64,000 nt of DNA from an uncultured Christensenellaceae bacterium (GCA_910587445.1 CAJULE010000007.1:1-64000), one strand, 5' to 3'; counted from the stretch's first letter, positions 17,447 through 26,463 are shown. A program made the numbers and translations. The notes: generated by a model not told the origin, from the letters alone.

Positions 17447-19009
17447 ATGGAACACGATTTCGACAGCGGCGACGGAATAATAAAATTATTTTACAAGCCG
17501 TCCGAAAAACTCGGCGAAAAGAAAAACGAAACCGAGGACGACGCCGAATACAAGAGCGTTAAGGAGCTTTGCGACAGCGCATCTGAGGCGTTCGAGGAAG
17601 AGAACTTCGAAAAGGCTGTCGCGCTTTGGGTCGAAGCGGCAGAGCGCGGCGACGCTCATGCGGAGTACTGTCTCGGCGTATGCTGCGATCGCGGACTCGG
17701 TGTGGAGCACAGCGCCTCGGTCGCCGCCGAATGGTACGCAAGGTCTGCCGACAAGGGCTATGCGCAAGCGCAGTATAATTACGCCGTCTGCTTCGAGTGC
17801 GGCTCGGGCGTAGAGGAAGATATAAATCAAGCGTTTTATTGGTGTCAGAAGGCGGCGGAGCAGGGCTATGTGTTTGCCGAGCACCGTCTCGGACTGTACT
17901 ATAAGGGAAGCGAGGGCTTGCCGTTTGCCGAGAGCAAAGCCGCATATTGGTTCACGCTTGCGGCAAAGCAGGATTTCGTTCCGTCGCTGTATATGCTCGG
18001 CGAATGTTATTTCGAGGGCTTCGGCAAGGACGTAGACAAGAGGGAGGCGCTTCGGCTTTACGCGGAGGCGGCGGATAAGGGTTTTGCTCCCGCCTATTTC
18101 AGATTGGGCGAGTGCTATGCAAAGGGCGACGGCGTCGAAAAGGATATGGCGCTTGCCGTAGAACACTACGAAAAATCAGCAAAGGACGGGTATGCGCCGG
18201 CTAAGTTCGCGCTCGGCACGTTGTACGACGAGGGCGTCGAGGTCAAGCGTGATTATGCGGAAGCGGTGAGGCTGTTCCGCGAAGCCGCCGAGGACGGATT
18301 TGCCGCCGCTCAAAACGCTTACGGCTGGTGCTTCGTCGTGGGTAAGGTCGTAAAAAGAGACCCATACGAGGCAGTCAGGTGGTTTCAACGCGCGGCAAAG
18401 CAGGGCTATATGCGCGCTCAGTACAACCTCGCCATGTGTTATGAGGAAGGGCGCGGCATAATTCAGGATACGGAAAAAGCCTTTATGTGGCATATGAAGG
18501 CGGCGGAGCAGGGCGACGACAGGGCTCAGCTTCACGTCGGTTGGAGCTATCAGGTCGGCAACGGCGTAAAGGCGGACGGGGCAAAAGCCTACGAGTGGCT
18601 CAAAAAATCGGCGGACAACGGCAATGCGCAGGCGCAGAGCGATTTGGGATTCTGCTATCTTCGCGGCGTGGGAGTTAAGAAGAACAAGGCGGAGGCGTTT
18701 AAGTGCTTCGTCGAGTCGGCAAATCGTGGAAACTCGATGTCCATGTACAATATGGGATGTTGCTATCGCCACGGCGACGGTGTGAAGAAGGACGCCGCAA
18801 AAGCAATGGAATGGTACGAAAAGGCTTCGGAGCTCGGGGAAACGGACGCCATGTTAAGCCTCGGCAGAATGTACGAGTGTGGCGAGGGCGTGAAAAAAGA
18901 TCTGCAAAAGGCGGCGCAGTGGTATCGCAAGGCGCAGGAAAAGGGCGCGGAAGGCGCCGAATATCTCCTGTCGAGAAAGAAATTCGCAAACTTGACGTCG
19001 GATAAATAA
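17447..19009 (+). CDS. Sel1-repeat protein, second of a tandem pair
   Basis: 520 residues. After an acidic N-terminal stretch (about 40 residues) it consists of 11-12 Sel1-like repeats of ~36 residues, e.g. LGVCCDRGLGVEHSASVAAE and QYNLAMCYEEGRGI. No signal peptide. It starts five bases after the stop of the neighbouring Sel1 protein without a strong ribosome binding site, so translation may depend on coupling. Clear paralogue of 16080-17441. The second copy has slightly more repeats and a different N-terminus, suggesting distinct partners. Confidence 0.93.
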   Translation: MEHDFDSGDGIIKLFYKPSEKLGEKKNETEDDAEYKSVKELCDSASEAFEEENFEKAVALWVEAAERGDAHAEYCLGVCCDRGLGVEHSASVAAEWYARSADKGYAQAQYNYAVCFECGSGVEEDINQAFYWCQKAAEQGYVFAEHRLGLYYKGSEGLPFAESKAAYWFTLAAKQDFVPSLYMLGECYFEGFGKDVDKREALRLYAEAADKGFAPAYFRLGECYAKGDGVEKDMALAVEHYEKSAKDGYAPAKFALGTLYDEGVEVKRDYAEAVRLFREAAEDGFAAAQNAYGWCFVVGKVVKRDPYEAVRWFQRAAKQGYMRAQYNLAMCYEEGRGIIQDTEKAFMWHMKAAEQGDDRAQLHVGWSYQVGNGVKADGAKAYEWLKKSADNGNAQAQSDLGFCYLRGVGVKKNKAEAFKCFVESANRGNSMSMYNMGCCYRHGDGVKKDAAKAMEWYEKASELGETDAMLSLGRMYECGEGVKKDLQKAAQWYRKAQEKGAEGAEYLLSRKKFANLTSDK

Positions 19010-19025
19010 ATATGGTTTGAAAAGT

Positions 19026-19553
19026 ATGGCATCGGTAATAAAAAAATCAAAGTTCGGGTGGCTTATCGGCATAGGAATTTTTGTTCTGCTGTTTGCGGGC
19101 TTTCTGTTGTTTATCGAATTCCGTCCCGATTGTAGGTCGAACGCACAATATGTGTCCGACTATCGCGAAGCTTTCGAGGCGAATTGGGGAATAGAACTAC
19201 CCGAAAATATGCGTAAAATATACGGTAAAGGTTTCAAAGATTTTATCGGCGACAGATTCAGATATGCGGTATTCGAGGTGAGCGACGACGAATTTTTTGC
19301 GAGCGGTTTTTCGGACGATAAGAACGAAGAATTGGAAGCGTATATTGCGATAAAGCTTCCCGAAGGCGGAGATTTCAGAATAAACAGAAAATATTTTCCC
19401 GATTTCGATAAGGAATATATTTGGCGCACGGAAGTAAAAGACTTCTTTACGGAAGAAGGCGTTGTCACCGGGCGAAAATGGGAGCTATCCATGATTTATT
19501 TTCCCGAAACGTCCGAGCTTGCGATTTATCAATATTTAATGAGCTCGCGGTAA
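19026..19553 (+). CDS. Small membrane-anchored protein of unknown function
   Basis: 175 residues from the ATG at 19026; a TTG nine bases upstream is an alternative, and neither has a good ribosome binding site. One hydrophobic helix (GWLIGIGIFVLLFAGFLLF) near the N-terminus is followed by an acidic soluble domain with many aromatic residues, probably outside the cell. No recognised family. It follows the Sel1 pair by 16 bases and could be the last gene of that transcript, since a strong terminator comes right after it. Confidence 0.7.
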   Translation: MASVIKKSKFGWLIGIGIFVLLFAGFLLFIEFRPDCRSNAQYVSDYREAFEANWGIELPENMRKIYGKGFKDFIGDRFRYAVFEVSDDEFFASGFSDDKNEELEAYIAIKLPEGGDFRINRKYFPDFDKEYIWRTEVKDFFTEEGVVTGRKWELSMIYFPETSELAIYQYLMSSR

Positions 19554-19570
19554 AGCGAGGATAGTAAAGA

Positions 19571-19604
19571 AAAAGCGCCCCGAAATGATATTCGGGGCGC
19601 TTTT
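19571..19604. terminator. Bidirectional terminator between convergent genes
   Basis: 14-bp perfect stem AAAAGCGCCCCGAA with its complement, six-base loop, A-run and T-run at the two ends. It serves the plus gene ending at 19553 and the minus gene ending at 19619. Confidence 0.9.
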
Positions 19605-19618
19605 GTATAAACTTATGC

Positions 19619-20305
19619 TTATTCGATTTTATCTTCGGCTTTACCGTCCGACTTTTTCTTTTTCGCCTCGTACGGCTCCGGAAGAAGATTAAGTTTGTTC
19701 ATGACGGGCAGAAGCGCGCCGACTGCGACGGTGCATATCGCTATAAAGAGAAGCTGGGGAAGTCTCGCCGCCATAAGCACGAAAAACGGTTTTTGATAGT
19801 CGACTACTCCCATGAATATGCCCGTATAGATATACAGTCCGAAGGTGGACAGGAACATCGTACATACGAGCGCGGACATTGCCGTGCCTATAAGCGCTTT
19901 GATAGGCAGGTGCTTAATCGGCAGAAATCTTACGCACAGCGAAACTATGCAGGGGAACAGCGCGCACGAAAGAGCCATAATGGGATTTATGGACGCCGCC
20001 GCGCCTATTATCAGCATACCGAGCGAGTCGGACGCGAAGCCTACTATAGCCGCGCATACGGGATCGAGTATTATTCCCGCTATTATCCACGGGATATAGG
20101 TAAGCGTCGGACGTATAAGCGGCAAGCTTGCGAATATCGCCTGAACCGTGGCTTTGATGACAAGCGCAACGGCTGTCAACGTCGCCGTGTAAGTGATCTT
20201 TTGCGTGTACCTTAGGCGGCGCTTTCTCGGCAGGGTATTGCAAGACGCAGGAGTTGCAATTTCCTGTTGAGAAACTTTCGCGCCTTCGTGAAAGTTTTTT
20301 CTCAA
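19619..20305 (-). CDS. ECF transporter S component, FolT-like
   Basis: 228 residues from a TTG at 20305 that has AAGGAG nine bases upstream; ATG codons further upstream lack such a site. Five to six membrane helices. The segment ASLPLIRPTLTYIPWIIAGIILDPVCAAIVGFASDSLGMLI is typical of the folate-family S components that bind vitamin substrates and plug into a shared ECF energizing module. That module is not encoded in this window, as is usual for group II systems. A charged C-terminal tail (KKKKSDGKAED) follows the last helix. Substrate assignment (folate) is tentative. Confidence 0.85.
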   Translation of the reverse strand: MRKNFHEGAKVSQQEIATPASCNTLPRKRRLRYTQKITYTATLTAVALVIKATVQAIFASLPLIRPTLTYIPWIIAGIILDPVCAAIVGFASDSLGMLIIGAAASINPIMALSCALFPCIVSLCVRFLPIKHLPIKALIGTAMSALVCTMFLSTFGLYIYTGIFMGVVDYQKPFFVLMAARLPQLLFIAICTVAVGALLPVMNKLNLLPEPYEAKKKKSDGKAEDKIE

Positions 20306-20353
20306 TGTCGGGCTCTCCTTTATTTGCCGCATTTTTATGCGACGAACGGAGAC

Positions 20354-20382
20354 AGTATACAACAAATTTCCCGATTAAGCAA
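20354..20382 (-). promoter_or_regulatory. Promoter of the ECF S component gene
   Basis: On the minus strand TTGCTT, 17-base spacer, TATACT, placed about 40 bases upstream of the TTG start codon. This leaves room for the AAGGAG site and supports that start. Confidence 0.7.
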
Positions 20383-20388
20383 CTGTTT

Positions 20389-21927
20389 TCAGGTTATTTT
20401 TCTCTGTTTTTGTTTGACTTTGCGATGTTTTTCACCGACTTTCCTGTTGTTTTTACGCTTAAAGAGCATATCCACGTCAAAAGTAGCGAAGGCTATGTTC
20501 AAAAGTATCATGAAGGCAAGAGCTATGCTGCCTGCGCAGGCTATGCGGAAGAATGAGGGCATAAAGGAAAACAGCGCGTAGAACCAGCGGTTGAGAAGAA
20601 TTGCGGGAAATATGAGGCATATCGACTTTATCAGCGGCTTTAAGAACGAGAACGAGATATTCGTCTTACGGTATATATCTATTATGTCGAGTATGGAGGA
20701 AAGCGTAAGACTGATGCCCGTCGCGAGAGAATAGGTGCGTATCGTGAAGCTTCCCTTGAAGGCGAACAGAATGGCAAAGAGCACGGCGGAGCCTATGAGG
20801 AAGTTTATGAGACTCTTTATTTCGAGGTCGAGGGAATTCATCATTGACGAGGTTATGCTCTCGACGGCAATGGGTATGAGGAGCCAGGCGGAAAAGGAGA
20901 GAAAGGAGCCAGCTTCCGCGCTGTCGTACACGAGTACGCCTATGGGCTCGCCGAGCTCGAAAAACAGCGGAACGAACAGGGCGGACAGCGTAATGGAAAA
21001 GCCTATCGCGTGCTCTATTTGACGCTTTACGGACGAGGAATCGCCGTTTGCCCGAGCCGTGGAAAGAGTGGGGATCATGACGAAGGCAAGCGATCCTATT
21101 ATGGTTATCGGAACGTACAATAACGGCATAGCCATGCCGACGGAAACGCCGAATTGGCTCATGGCTTCGGCGACCGAAAGACCCGTGCCGATGAGAAGCT
21201 GCGGCACTATTATCGCGACAAGCGAGTTTAAAATACTGCCCGACGTCTTTACTGCCGTTATGGGAAGAGCGGATTTCAAAAGACAGCCGAACTGTCCTTT
21301 CGGCGGGGCAAGCCTGCCTTTTAGCGCGAAATAGCCGATAACGCAGCTCATACAGCTCAGCGCGCAGCCGAGCAGCATGGCAAGCGCCGTGCTGCCGAGC
21401 TTGTCGAAGCCGAGATTGAAGAGAATGACGCAGACGGCTATGCGGATTATCTGTTCTATGACCTCGACTATAGAAACGAGAGTATACCTTTCCTGTCCCC
21501 AGAGGTTGCCGCGAAGGGCGGCGTATACCGCGGAAAAGCACGCGCCCGGAAGCATGATCAGCAGGAGCGACATCGACTCTTTTGCGGCAAAGAGCCCCGA
21601 CATCACATTGCGCAAAAGATAGCAAACAACGAGCGTGACTACGGCGACCGAGAGCCCCACTATGAGCGCGGCGGAAGCGAGAGCTCTTGCCGAGCGTTCC
21701 TTTTTTTCGGCGAGATATTTTGCCGTGAGCTTGCTCACCACGAGCGGTATGCCGCTTGTGACAAGTCCCAAAAGGACGTAGAACACCGACAGCGCCACTT
21801 GATATACGCCGAGCGACACCGAGCCGAGCTCGCGGGAGAGATAGATTTTGAAGGCGAAGCCTATCGTGCGCTCCAAGATGCTGAACATCGAGAGCGTGAA
21901 CACCGCCTTTATTATGCTCTTTTTCAT
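20389..21927 (-). CDS. SpoVB/MurJ-type lipid flippase (MOP superfamily)
   Basis: 512 residues with about 12-14 membrane helices. The start MKKSIIKAVFTLSMFSILERTIGFAFKIYLSRELGSVSLGVYQVALSVF and the later LPGACFSAVYAALRGNLWGQERY and LPITAVKTSGSILNSLVAIIVPQLL segments are those of SpoVB-like polysaccharide or lipid II flippases. A second, distinct homologue is at 62166. It probably moves a lipid-linked cell wall precursor across the membrane, perhaps during sporulation. No ribosome binding site is visible before the ATG, which directly follows TATAAT. Confidence 0.9.
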   Translation of the reverse strand: MKKSIIKAVFTLSMFSILERTIGFAFKIYLSRELGSVSLGVYQVALSVFYVLLGLVTSGIPLVVSKLTAKYLAEKKERSARALASAALIVGLSVAVVTLVVCYLLRNVMSGLFAAKESMSLLLIMLPGACFSAVYAALRGNLWGQERYTLVSIVEVIEQIIRIAVCVILFNLGFDKLGSTALAMLLGCALSCMSCVIGYFALKGRLAPPKGQFGCLLKSALPITAVKTSGSILNSLVAIIVPQLLIGTGLSVAEAMSQFGVSVGMAMPLLYVPITIIGSLAFVMIPTLSTARANGDSSSVKRQIEHAIGFSITLSALFVPLFFELGEPIGVLVYDSAEAGSFLSFSAWLLIPIAVESITSSMMNSLDLEIKSLINFLIGSAVLFAILFAFKGSFTIRTYSLATGISLTLSSILDIIDIYRKTNISFSFLKPLIKSICLIFPAILLNRWFYALFSFMPSFFRIACAGSIALAFMILLNIAFATFDVDMLFKRKNNRKVGEKHRKVKQKQRKIT

Positions 21928-21998
21928 ATTATAAGTTTATTGTTTTCGCTCGCCCGTTAGAACAATCGGAGACAAGTTCGCATATATTCATAAAACGG

Positions 21999-22027
21999 TT
22001 GATAAAACTTTCGTAATCTGCTATAAT
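21999..22027 (+). promoter_or_regulatory. Promoter of the secreted transglutaminase-like gene
   Basis: TTGATA, 17-base spacer, perfect TATAAT. The expected start of transcription (about 22034) is only three or four bases before the ATG at 22038, so the message would be nearly leaderless. Confidence 0.8.
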
Positions 22028-22037
22028 CGTATATATA

Positions 22038-24728
22038 ATGACGACAAGACGCAAAAAACGCGCGGTTTCCGCCCTAATATCGTTTCTGTTTCTCTGTCTC
22101 GCGTTACTTCCGTGCGCAGGCTGTTTCGCAAGCTGTCTCGGAGAACCCGTCAAAGAAATACGCTTTTTAAGGAGCGAACTGAGTCTCGACATAGGACAGA
22201 CATATTCCGTAACGGGCTCAATATTGGAGTATGTTCCCGCGACGACCTCGCAAAAAGGGTACGTTCTTTCGAGCTCGGACGAAAGCGTGGTGGTCGCTTC
22301 GGACGCGTCGTTTACCGCCGTGGGGTCGGGAACTGCCGTCATTACGGCGACTTCTGCGCATAACCGCGATGTATCGGCGTCCATAACGGTGAACGTGAGC
22401 TATGCCGAGCCGTCTACGCTCGAAGTGGAAATGACGGGAAAAAGGGCGCAGTATGTCGGCGACGTTTCGCCGCTTACGTTTGTCGCGAGCACGGACGTCG
22501 TGCTCGATCCCGAAACGAGATTCGAGTGGTATCAAGGCGATATTCTTCGCGAGGGCTATACGAGCGCGACGTACTCGTGTTATTCCACCGAGGCGGGCGA
22601 GTATTCCGTGAGCGTGAAGCTGTCGGAGTACGGACTTTCGGCAACCGCCGTATACCGCGTGTTCGCAGGTAAGATAGAGGGCGCCGAGGCGGTGTCGAGC
22701 GGAGAACTCGTTCAGGAAAACGGCTATACTCCCGTAAGGGTGGTTTCGTCCTGGGACGCGCGCGAAGGCGATCCCGAGCCGTTTATCGACTATTATGTAA
22801 ACGGCGAGCTTTTCGCAAGCGGAACGGATACTTTTACGTTCACGCCGAAAACGGCGGGCGAGTACGACATAACCGCGTATGTCAACGACGAGAAAATAGA
22901 GATAGACGGAAAGGACGGAATAACCGTCGTCGCAAAGGGCAGCGTCGTGCCGACCGATCTCGGCGTCACGTTCGACAACGTATATCCGAATATAATTATA
23001 GAGTGGCGCGCGCCGCATACCGACGGAATGAATTACGGACTGAAGATAGTCAACCTCACGACGGGCAGGACGGACGAGACCTTTGCGACGACTAATGCTT
23101 CCGTCCGACCGTATTTCGACGGTACGTCGTTCAATGCCGGCGCTTTTCTCGATCTTACCGAAAACGTGTACGAAATATCCGTGCGCTCTCTCGGCGACGG
23201 ACAGATTTATTCCCCGTCCGATTACTGCGAACCCATTCGAACCGAGAAGATAGACAAAAACGCTCTGTCCTATCTCGAAAGCAAGGTGCTCGGCGGGGCG
23301 TACGATCACTATGCGTCGAGCGACGAGGATCTCGCCCTTTTGTATTCGTACTATTTCGCTTTCCGCGGTAAAGGCGACATAGACTTCACCGTTTACATGG
23401 GATATACGTCGAAGATGACGCAAAGCGAACTTTCGTCTTACTGCTTCGATTACGGCTCGACTGTCGGTCTTTATTCGACCGTTATGCGCGGCAGCGCCGA
23501 AAAGGGCAAGACCCTGCGCTTTGCGATAGAGTGCAAAAATTCCGTAGTGCCCGAGACATACGGCTCGTCCACTTACGAAGAGCTCGGCGCGCTCGAGCCG
23601 CATATTGCCGAGGAGCCGAATAGAGGAAGGAACCACGTTTTTGCCACGGATAATTTGCCTTGCGGTATGTCCGTGAGTACGAGCGAGGAGCTTTTCCGCT
23701 GTATCGAGCTCGGCGCGACTCCGATTCCCAAAAGCGGCTCGAGGGCGCAAACGCTGTATTCGTACGCAAAACGGCTGCTTATCAATATAATATCAGACGA
23801 CATGAGCGACGTCGAGAAAGTGCACGCAATATACGATTGGATCATGTGGAACGTGAAGTACGACAGAGAGGCGGCGGCAAACAGGAGCGCGGAGGAAAGC
23901 GCAAAGTATTCCGCTTACTATCTCGACGGCGTGTTGACCGATACGAACTCTTACGCCGTTTGCGACGGTATCGCAAAAGCCTTGTCAATGCTGTGCCGCA
24001 TGGAGGGCATACCGGCGGTTCGAGTGACGGGCAGAGCGGGCACGTCCGTGGCCGGCAAGAGCTATGCCGAAGCTTCGCGCATCAAACAGGATTGGGGCGG
24101 GCACGCCTGGAACAAAGTGTTCGTAGGCGGAGCCTGGTATGTCGTCGACGCGACCTGGGGCGACGCCGGCAAAAATATAAACGGCAGAAATTTCGAACTT
24201 GCCGTTCACGACTATATGCTGGTGAGCGACGCCGACATCGCAAATACACACGAATACGATTCTTACGTCGTAAATCCCGATACCGCGCCGCTGTCCTACA
24301 ACATCTATGCGAATATGGAGTTCGATTTCGAGAAGAACGGAAAGACGAAAACGGTCGACTGCTATATAGAATATGTGGGCGACGAATTCGACCGCGAGCT
24401 CGGAGATATTCTGTCATATCTTGTCTCGGATGCAAGGGCGAATACGACTTACGGTTTTACGACGGCGCGCTTCAAGCCCGTGACGATAGGCAACAGAAAC
24501 GTCGGACGCTCCTATTACGGCGTGGAAATAGCTTCTTCGCTTGCGGCGAGAGCGGCTTTAAAAGAGGCGGCTTATTCGTCCGTAGCCGTGCTCGGCGGCA
24601 GAAGAAGTTTCAAAAATAGCGTTATAGACGAAACGCTCTCTTCCTACGGCTACAATTCGGACGACTATATGGTCATATTCCGCAATCACTCGATAATAGT
24701 CATGCTCGAACCCATAATGCCCGCATAA
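22038..24728 (+). CDS. Secreted lipoprotein with Ig-like domains and a transglutaminase-like core
   Basis: 896 residues. Signal peptide with lipobox-like LPCAGC (Cys near residue 29). Residues 35-115 form a Big2-type Ig-like domain (DIGQTYSVTGSI, SSDESVVVAS, GTAVITATS); two more beta domains follow to about residue 330. A papain-like transglutaminase core occupies residues 570-720, with Cys642 in SYAVCDGIAKALSM, His689 in GGHAWNKVF and Asp near 704 in VVDATWGD. This order matches secreted bacterial transglutaminase-like proteases or cell-wall-associated enzymes; the substrate is unknown. It is divergent from the flippase gene and lacks a ribosome binding site. Confidence 0.88.
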   Translation: MTTRRKKRAVSALISFLFLCLALLPCAGCFASCLGEPVKEIRFLRSELSLDIGQTYSVTGSILEYVPATTSQKGYVLSSSDESVVVASDASFTAVGSGTAVITATSAHNRDVSASITVNVSYAEPSTLEVEMTGKRAQYVGDVSPLTFVASTDVVLDPETRFEWYQGDILREGYTSATYSCYSTEAGEYSVSVKLSEYGLSATAVYRVFAGKIEGAEAVSSGELVQENGYTPVRVVSSWDAREGDPEPFIDYYVNGELFASGTDTFTFTPKTAGEYDITAYVNDEKIEIDGKDGITVVAKGSVVPTDLGVTFDNVYPNIIIEWRAPHTDGMNYGLKIVNLTTGRTDETFATTNASVRPYFDGTSFNAGAFLDLTENVYEISVRSLGDGQIYSPSDYCEPIRTEKIDKNALSYLESKVLGGAYDHYASSDEDLALLYSYYFAFRGKGDIDFTVYMGYTSKMTQSELSSYCFDYGSTVGLYSTVMRGSAEKGKTLRFAIECKNSVVPETYGSSTYEELGALEPHIAEEPNRGRNHVFATDNLPCGMSVSTSEELFRCIELGATPIPKSGSRAQTLYSYAKRLLINIISDDMSDVEKVHAIYDWIMWNVKYDREAAANRSAEESAKYSAYYLDGVLTDTNSYAVCDGIAKALSMLCRMEGIPAVRVTGRAGTSVAGKSYAEASRIKQDWGGHAWNKVFVGGAWYVVDATWGDAGKNINGRNFELAVHDYMLVSDADIANTHEYDSYVVNPDTAPLSYNIYANMEFDFEKNGKTKTVDCYIEYVGDEFDRELGDILSYLVSDARANTTYGFTTARFKPVTIGNRNVGRSYYGVEIASSLAARAALKEAAYSSVAVLGGRRSFKNSVIDETLSSYGYNSDDYMVIFRNHSIIVMLEPIMPA

Positions 24729-24828
24729 AGAGGGGTTTGTTCGGTAAAAGCAGCAAGTTTGTTGATAAAAAGATTCATTACTGTATCGGCATTGATACTC
24801 GACTACATTAGGGATATTGTTGGTATTG

Positions 24829-24855
24829 TGTCACCCCGAGCGCAGTCGAGGGGTC
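24829..24855 (+). repeat. Short interspersed repeat upstream of the GIY-YIG gene
   Basis: TGTCACCCCGAGCGCAGTCG followed by an inverted end (AGGGGTC). It is a shorter relative of the two copies at 25165 and 25298, which share a TGTCAyyTCGAsCG start and GGAGArATCT end. Confidence 0.6.
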
Positions 24856-24876
24856 TTAAATCAACGGAGCAAAATA

Positions 24877-25164
24877 ATGGATAAGAGATATTATGTCTAT
24901 ATTTTATCTAACTATACAAACACCACGCTTTACGTTGGTGTCACGGGGAATATAAACCGCCGTATGTACGAACATAAAAACGGATTTGCAGACGGTTTCA
25001 CAAAAAAATACAATGTCAATAAATTGGTATATTTAGAGGATTGTAATAATGTAAAAGACGCAATTGCGCGTGAAAAACAACTGAAAAAATGGCGTCGCGA
25101 AAAGAAAGAAATGTTAATAAATTCACTCAACCCCGAGTGGCGTGATTTGACTGATGAAAGTTAA
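24877..25164 (+). CDS. GIY-YIG endonuclease domain protein (YhbQ/UPF0213 type)
   Basis: 95 residues from the ATG at 24877, with GGAG upstream; longer upstream readings run through a repeat and are rejected. The domain is complete: YYVYILSN, LYVGVTGNINRRMYEHK, then LVYLEDCNNVKDAIAREKQLKKW and the conserved end LNPEWRDL. Members of this single-domain family are small nucleases that are often mobile. The gene is much richer in A and T than its neighbours and is bracketed by short interspersed repeats, which fits recent acquisition. Confidence 0.93.
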   Translation: MDKRYYVYILSNYTNTTLYVGVTGNINRRMYEHKNGFADGFTKKYNVNKLVYLEDCNNVKDAIAREKQLKKWRREKKEMLINSLNPEWRDLTDES

Positions 25165-25208
25165 AGATCTCTCCGCTTCGCGCCTATGGCGCTACGGTCG
25201 AGATGACA
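25165..25208 (-). repeat. Interspersed repeat, inverted copy after the GIY-YIG gene
   Basis: Read on the minus strand: TGTCATCTCGACCG to GGAGAGATCT. Together with the direct copy at 25298-25343 it forms a long inverted repeat around an 89-base loop. It begins directly after the GIY-YIG stop codon. Confidence 0.75.
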
Positions 25209-25297
25209 ATTACGCTATAGGTGGCTTATCTGCAATAGGTGGGGGATAAAGTAAATTAGATTGTTCACGCGTATCGGAGAGGCGAATTATTTCGCGC

Positions 25298-25343
25298 TGT
25301 CATTTCGACCGAAGTGCGTATAGCGAACGTAGCGGAGAAATCT
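25298..25343 (+). repeat. Interspersed repeat, direct copy
   Basis: TGTCATTTCGACCGAAGTGC through GCGGAGAAATCT. Same family as the inverted copy at 25165-25208. Confidence 0.75.
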
Positions 25344-25427
25344 ATAAGTTTAATATTATTTATTCGGTCGATAATTTCTCCTATCCGAAGGAGAAGAGAT
25401 CTCTCCCGAGGCGGGAGAGATTTTTTT

Positions 25428-25760
25428 ATGAAAAAAATTTTTGCGGTCATTCTTGCCGTGTTCATGATTTTTGCGGGGCTTTCCTTAAGAGGAAACGAAG
25501 AAAGGCTCGATCCGATAGCGAGAGAGGAGAGCGGAGGGTGCGTGAGAGTGGATACGCTTCTTTCCGCGGAAACGGTCATTTCGAGGCTTGCCGCGCATGA
25601 GCTGTGGAGAGAGAAGCTGGACGGTGTGACAGTCTACTACGCATACAGCGACTTTGTACGCGGGTACGAAATCGTGCACGGAAAGCGCGTAAACGTCATG
25701 ATAGCCGAGAGGGCAGGAGCGACCGCCGTGGGTATGCCGCTGCTTATCGGAAGCTACTGA
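25428..25760 (+). CDS. Small secreted protein, possibly YwmB-related
   Basis: 110 residues. The start MKKIFAVILAVFMIFAGLSL is a signal peptide, and a GGGAGAG site lies upstream. Longer in-frame readings extend through the repeat at 25298 and are rejected. The mature part has two strand-helix units and ends GMPLLIGSY. Short proteins of this look lie next to cell-wall or sporulation peptidase genes in Clostridia, and here a SpoIIQ-like gene follows 82 bases later. The link to YwmB is suggestive only; the protein is about half the length of YwmB. Confidence 0.7.
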   Translation: MKKIFAVILAVFMIFAGLSLRGNEERLDPIAREESGGCVRVDTLLSAETVISRLAAHELWREKLDGVTVYYAYSDFVRGYEIVHGKRVNVMIAERAGATAVGMPLLIGSY

Positions 25761-25842
25761 TAAAAATCGTAAAAAAATTTTTGCTCCCATGTATATAAAC
25801 CCGAGGGCGGGCAATAATCGAAGGCACGGAGGTATAAAAGGT

Positions 25843-26463
25843 ATGAAAACTTATCAGAACCCTGCCAAGGAAAAAAAGACGAAAAAGAACTTTTTCATGA
25901 GAAACATTTACGGTATTATTTTCGGTGTGACGCTCCTTGTCATAGCGGGCGTGATAACCTTGACGCTTGTGCTCACGACGCGCAAAGTGCCCGTGGATAA
26001 CAAGCCCGGCGGAGACGTCGACGTAGACGTACCGCCCACGCCCACATATTCTCTTCCTCTCGAAGACTATACGATGGGCAGCGGCGCATCGCTCGACGCG
26101 CTTGTGTACTCGGCGACGCTCAATCAGTGGCGCACGCATAACGGCGTCGATCTTTTGACGGGCGCAGGCAGCTCGGTCATGAGCATAGCCGACGGCAAGG
26201 TCGAAAGCGTAAAGCAGACAACGCTCGAGGGCGTAGTGGTGACGATCGCTCACGAAAACGGACTTGTAAGCATATATAAGGGTCTTTCCGAGGCTACCGT
26301 TGCCGAAGGCGACAGCGTATCTAAGGGCGGAGCCATCGGTAAAGTTGCCGAAAACATGATGATAGAACAGCGCGAGGGCGCACACCTTCATCTCGAAATG
26401 AAGGAGAACGGCAAGTATGTCGACCCCGCAAAATATCTTACCGAATTCGACGAGAACAAGTAA
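25843..26463 (+). CDS. M23 peptidase-domain membrane protein, SpoIIQ-like
   Basis: 206 residues from the ATG at 25843 with GGAGGT upstream; an ATG at 25789 is less likely. One transmembrane helix (residues 24-47) follows a basic cytoplasmic start, then an acidic linker and a LytM/M23 domain. Zinc ligands are present: HNGVDL and the HLHLE motif, so the metal site looks intact, as in clostridial SpoIIQ. In sporulation SpoIIQ bridges forespore and mother cell. A vegetative role as an endopeptidase cannot be excluded. Confidence 0.85.
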   Translation: MKTYQNPAKEKKTKKNFFMRNIYGIIFGVTLLVIAGVITLTLVLTTRKVPVDNKPGGDVDVDVPPTPTYSLPLEDYTMGSGASLDALVYSATLNQWRTHNGVDLLTGAGSSVMSIADGKVESVKQTTLEGVVVTIAHENGLVSIYKGLSEATVAEGDSVSKGGAIGKVAENMMIEQREGAHLHLEMKENGKYVDPAKYLTEFDENK

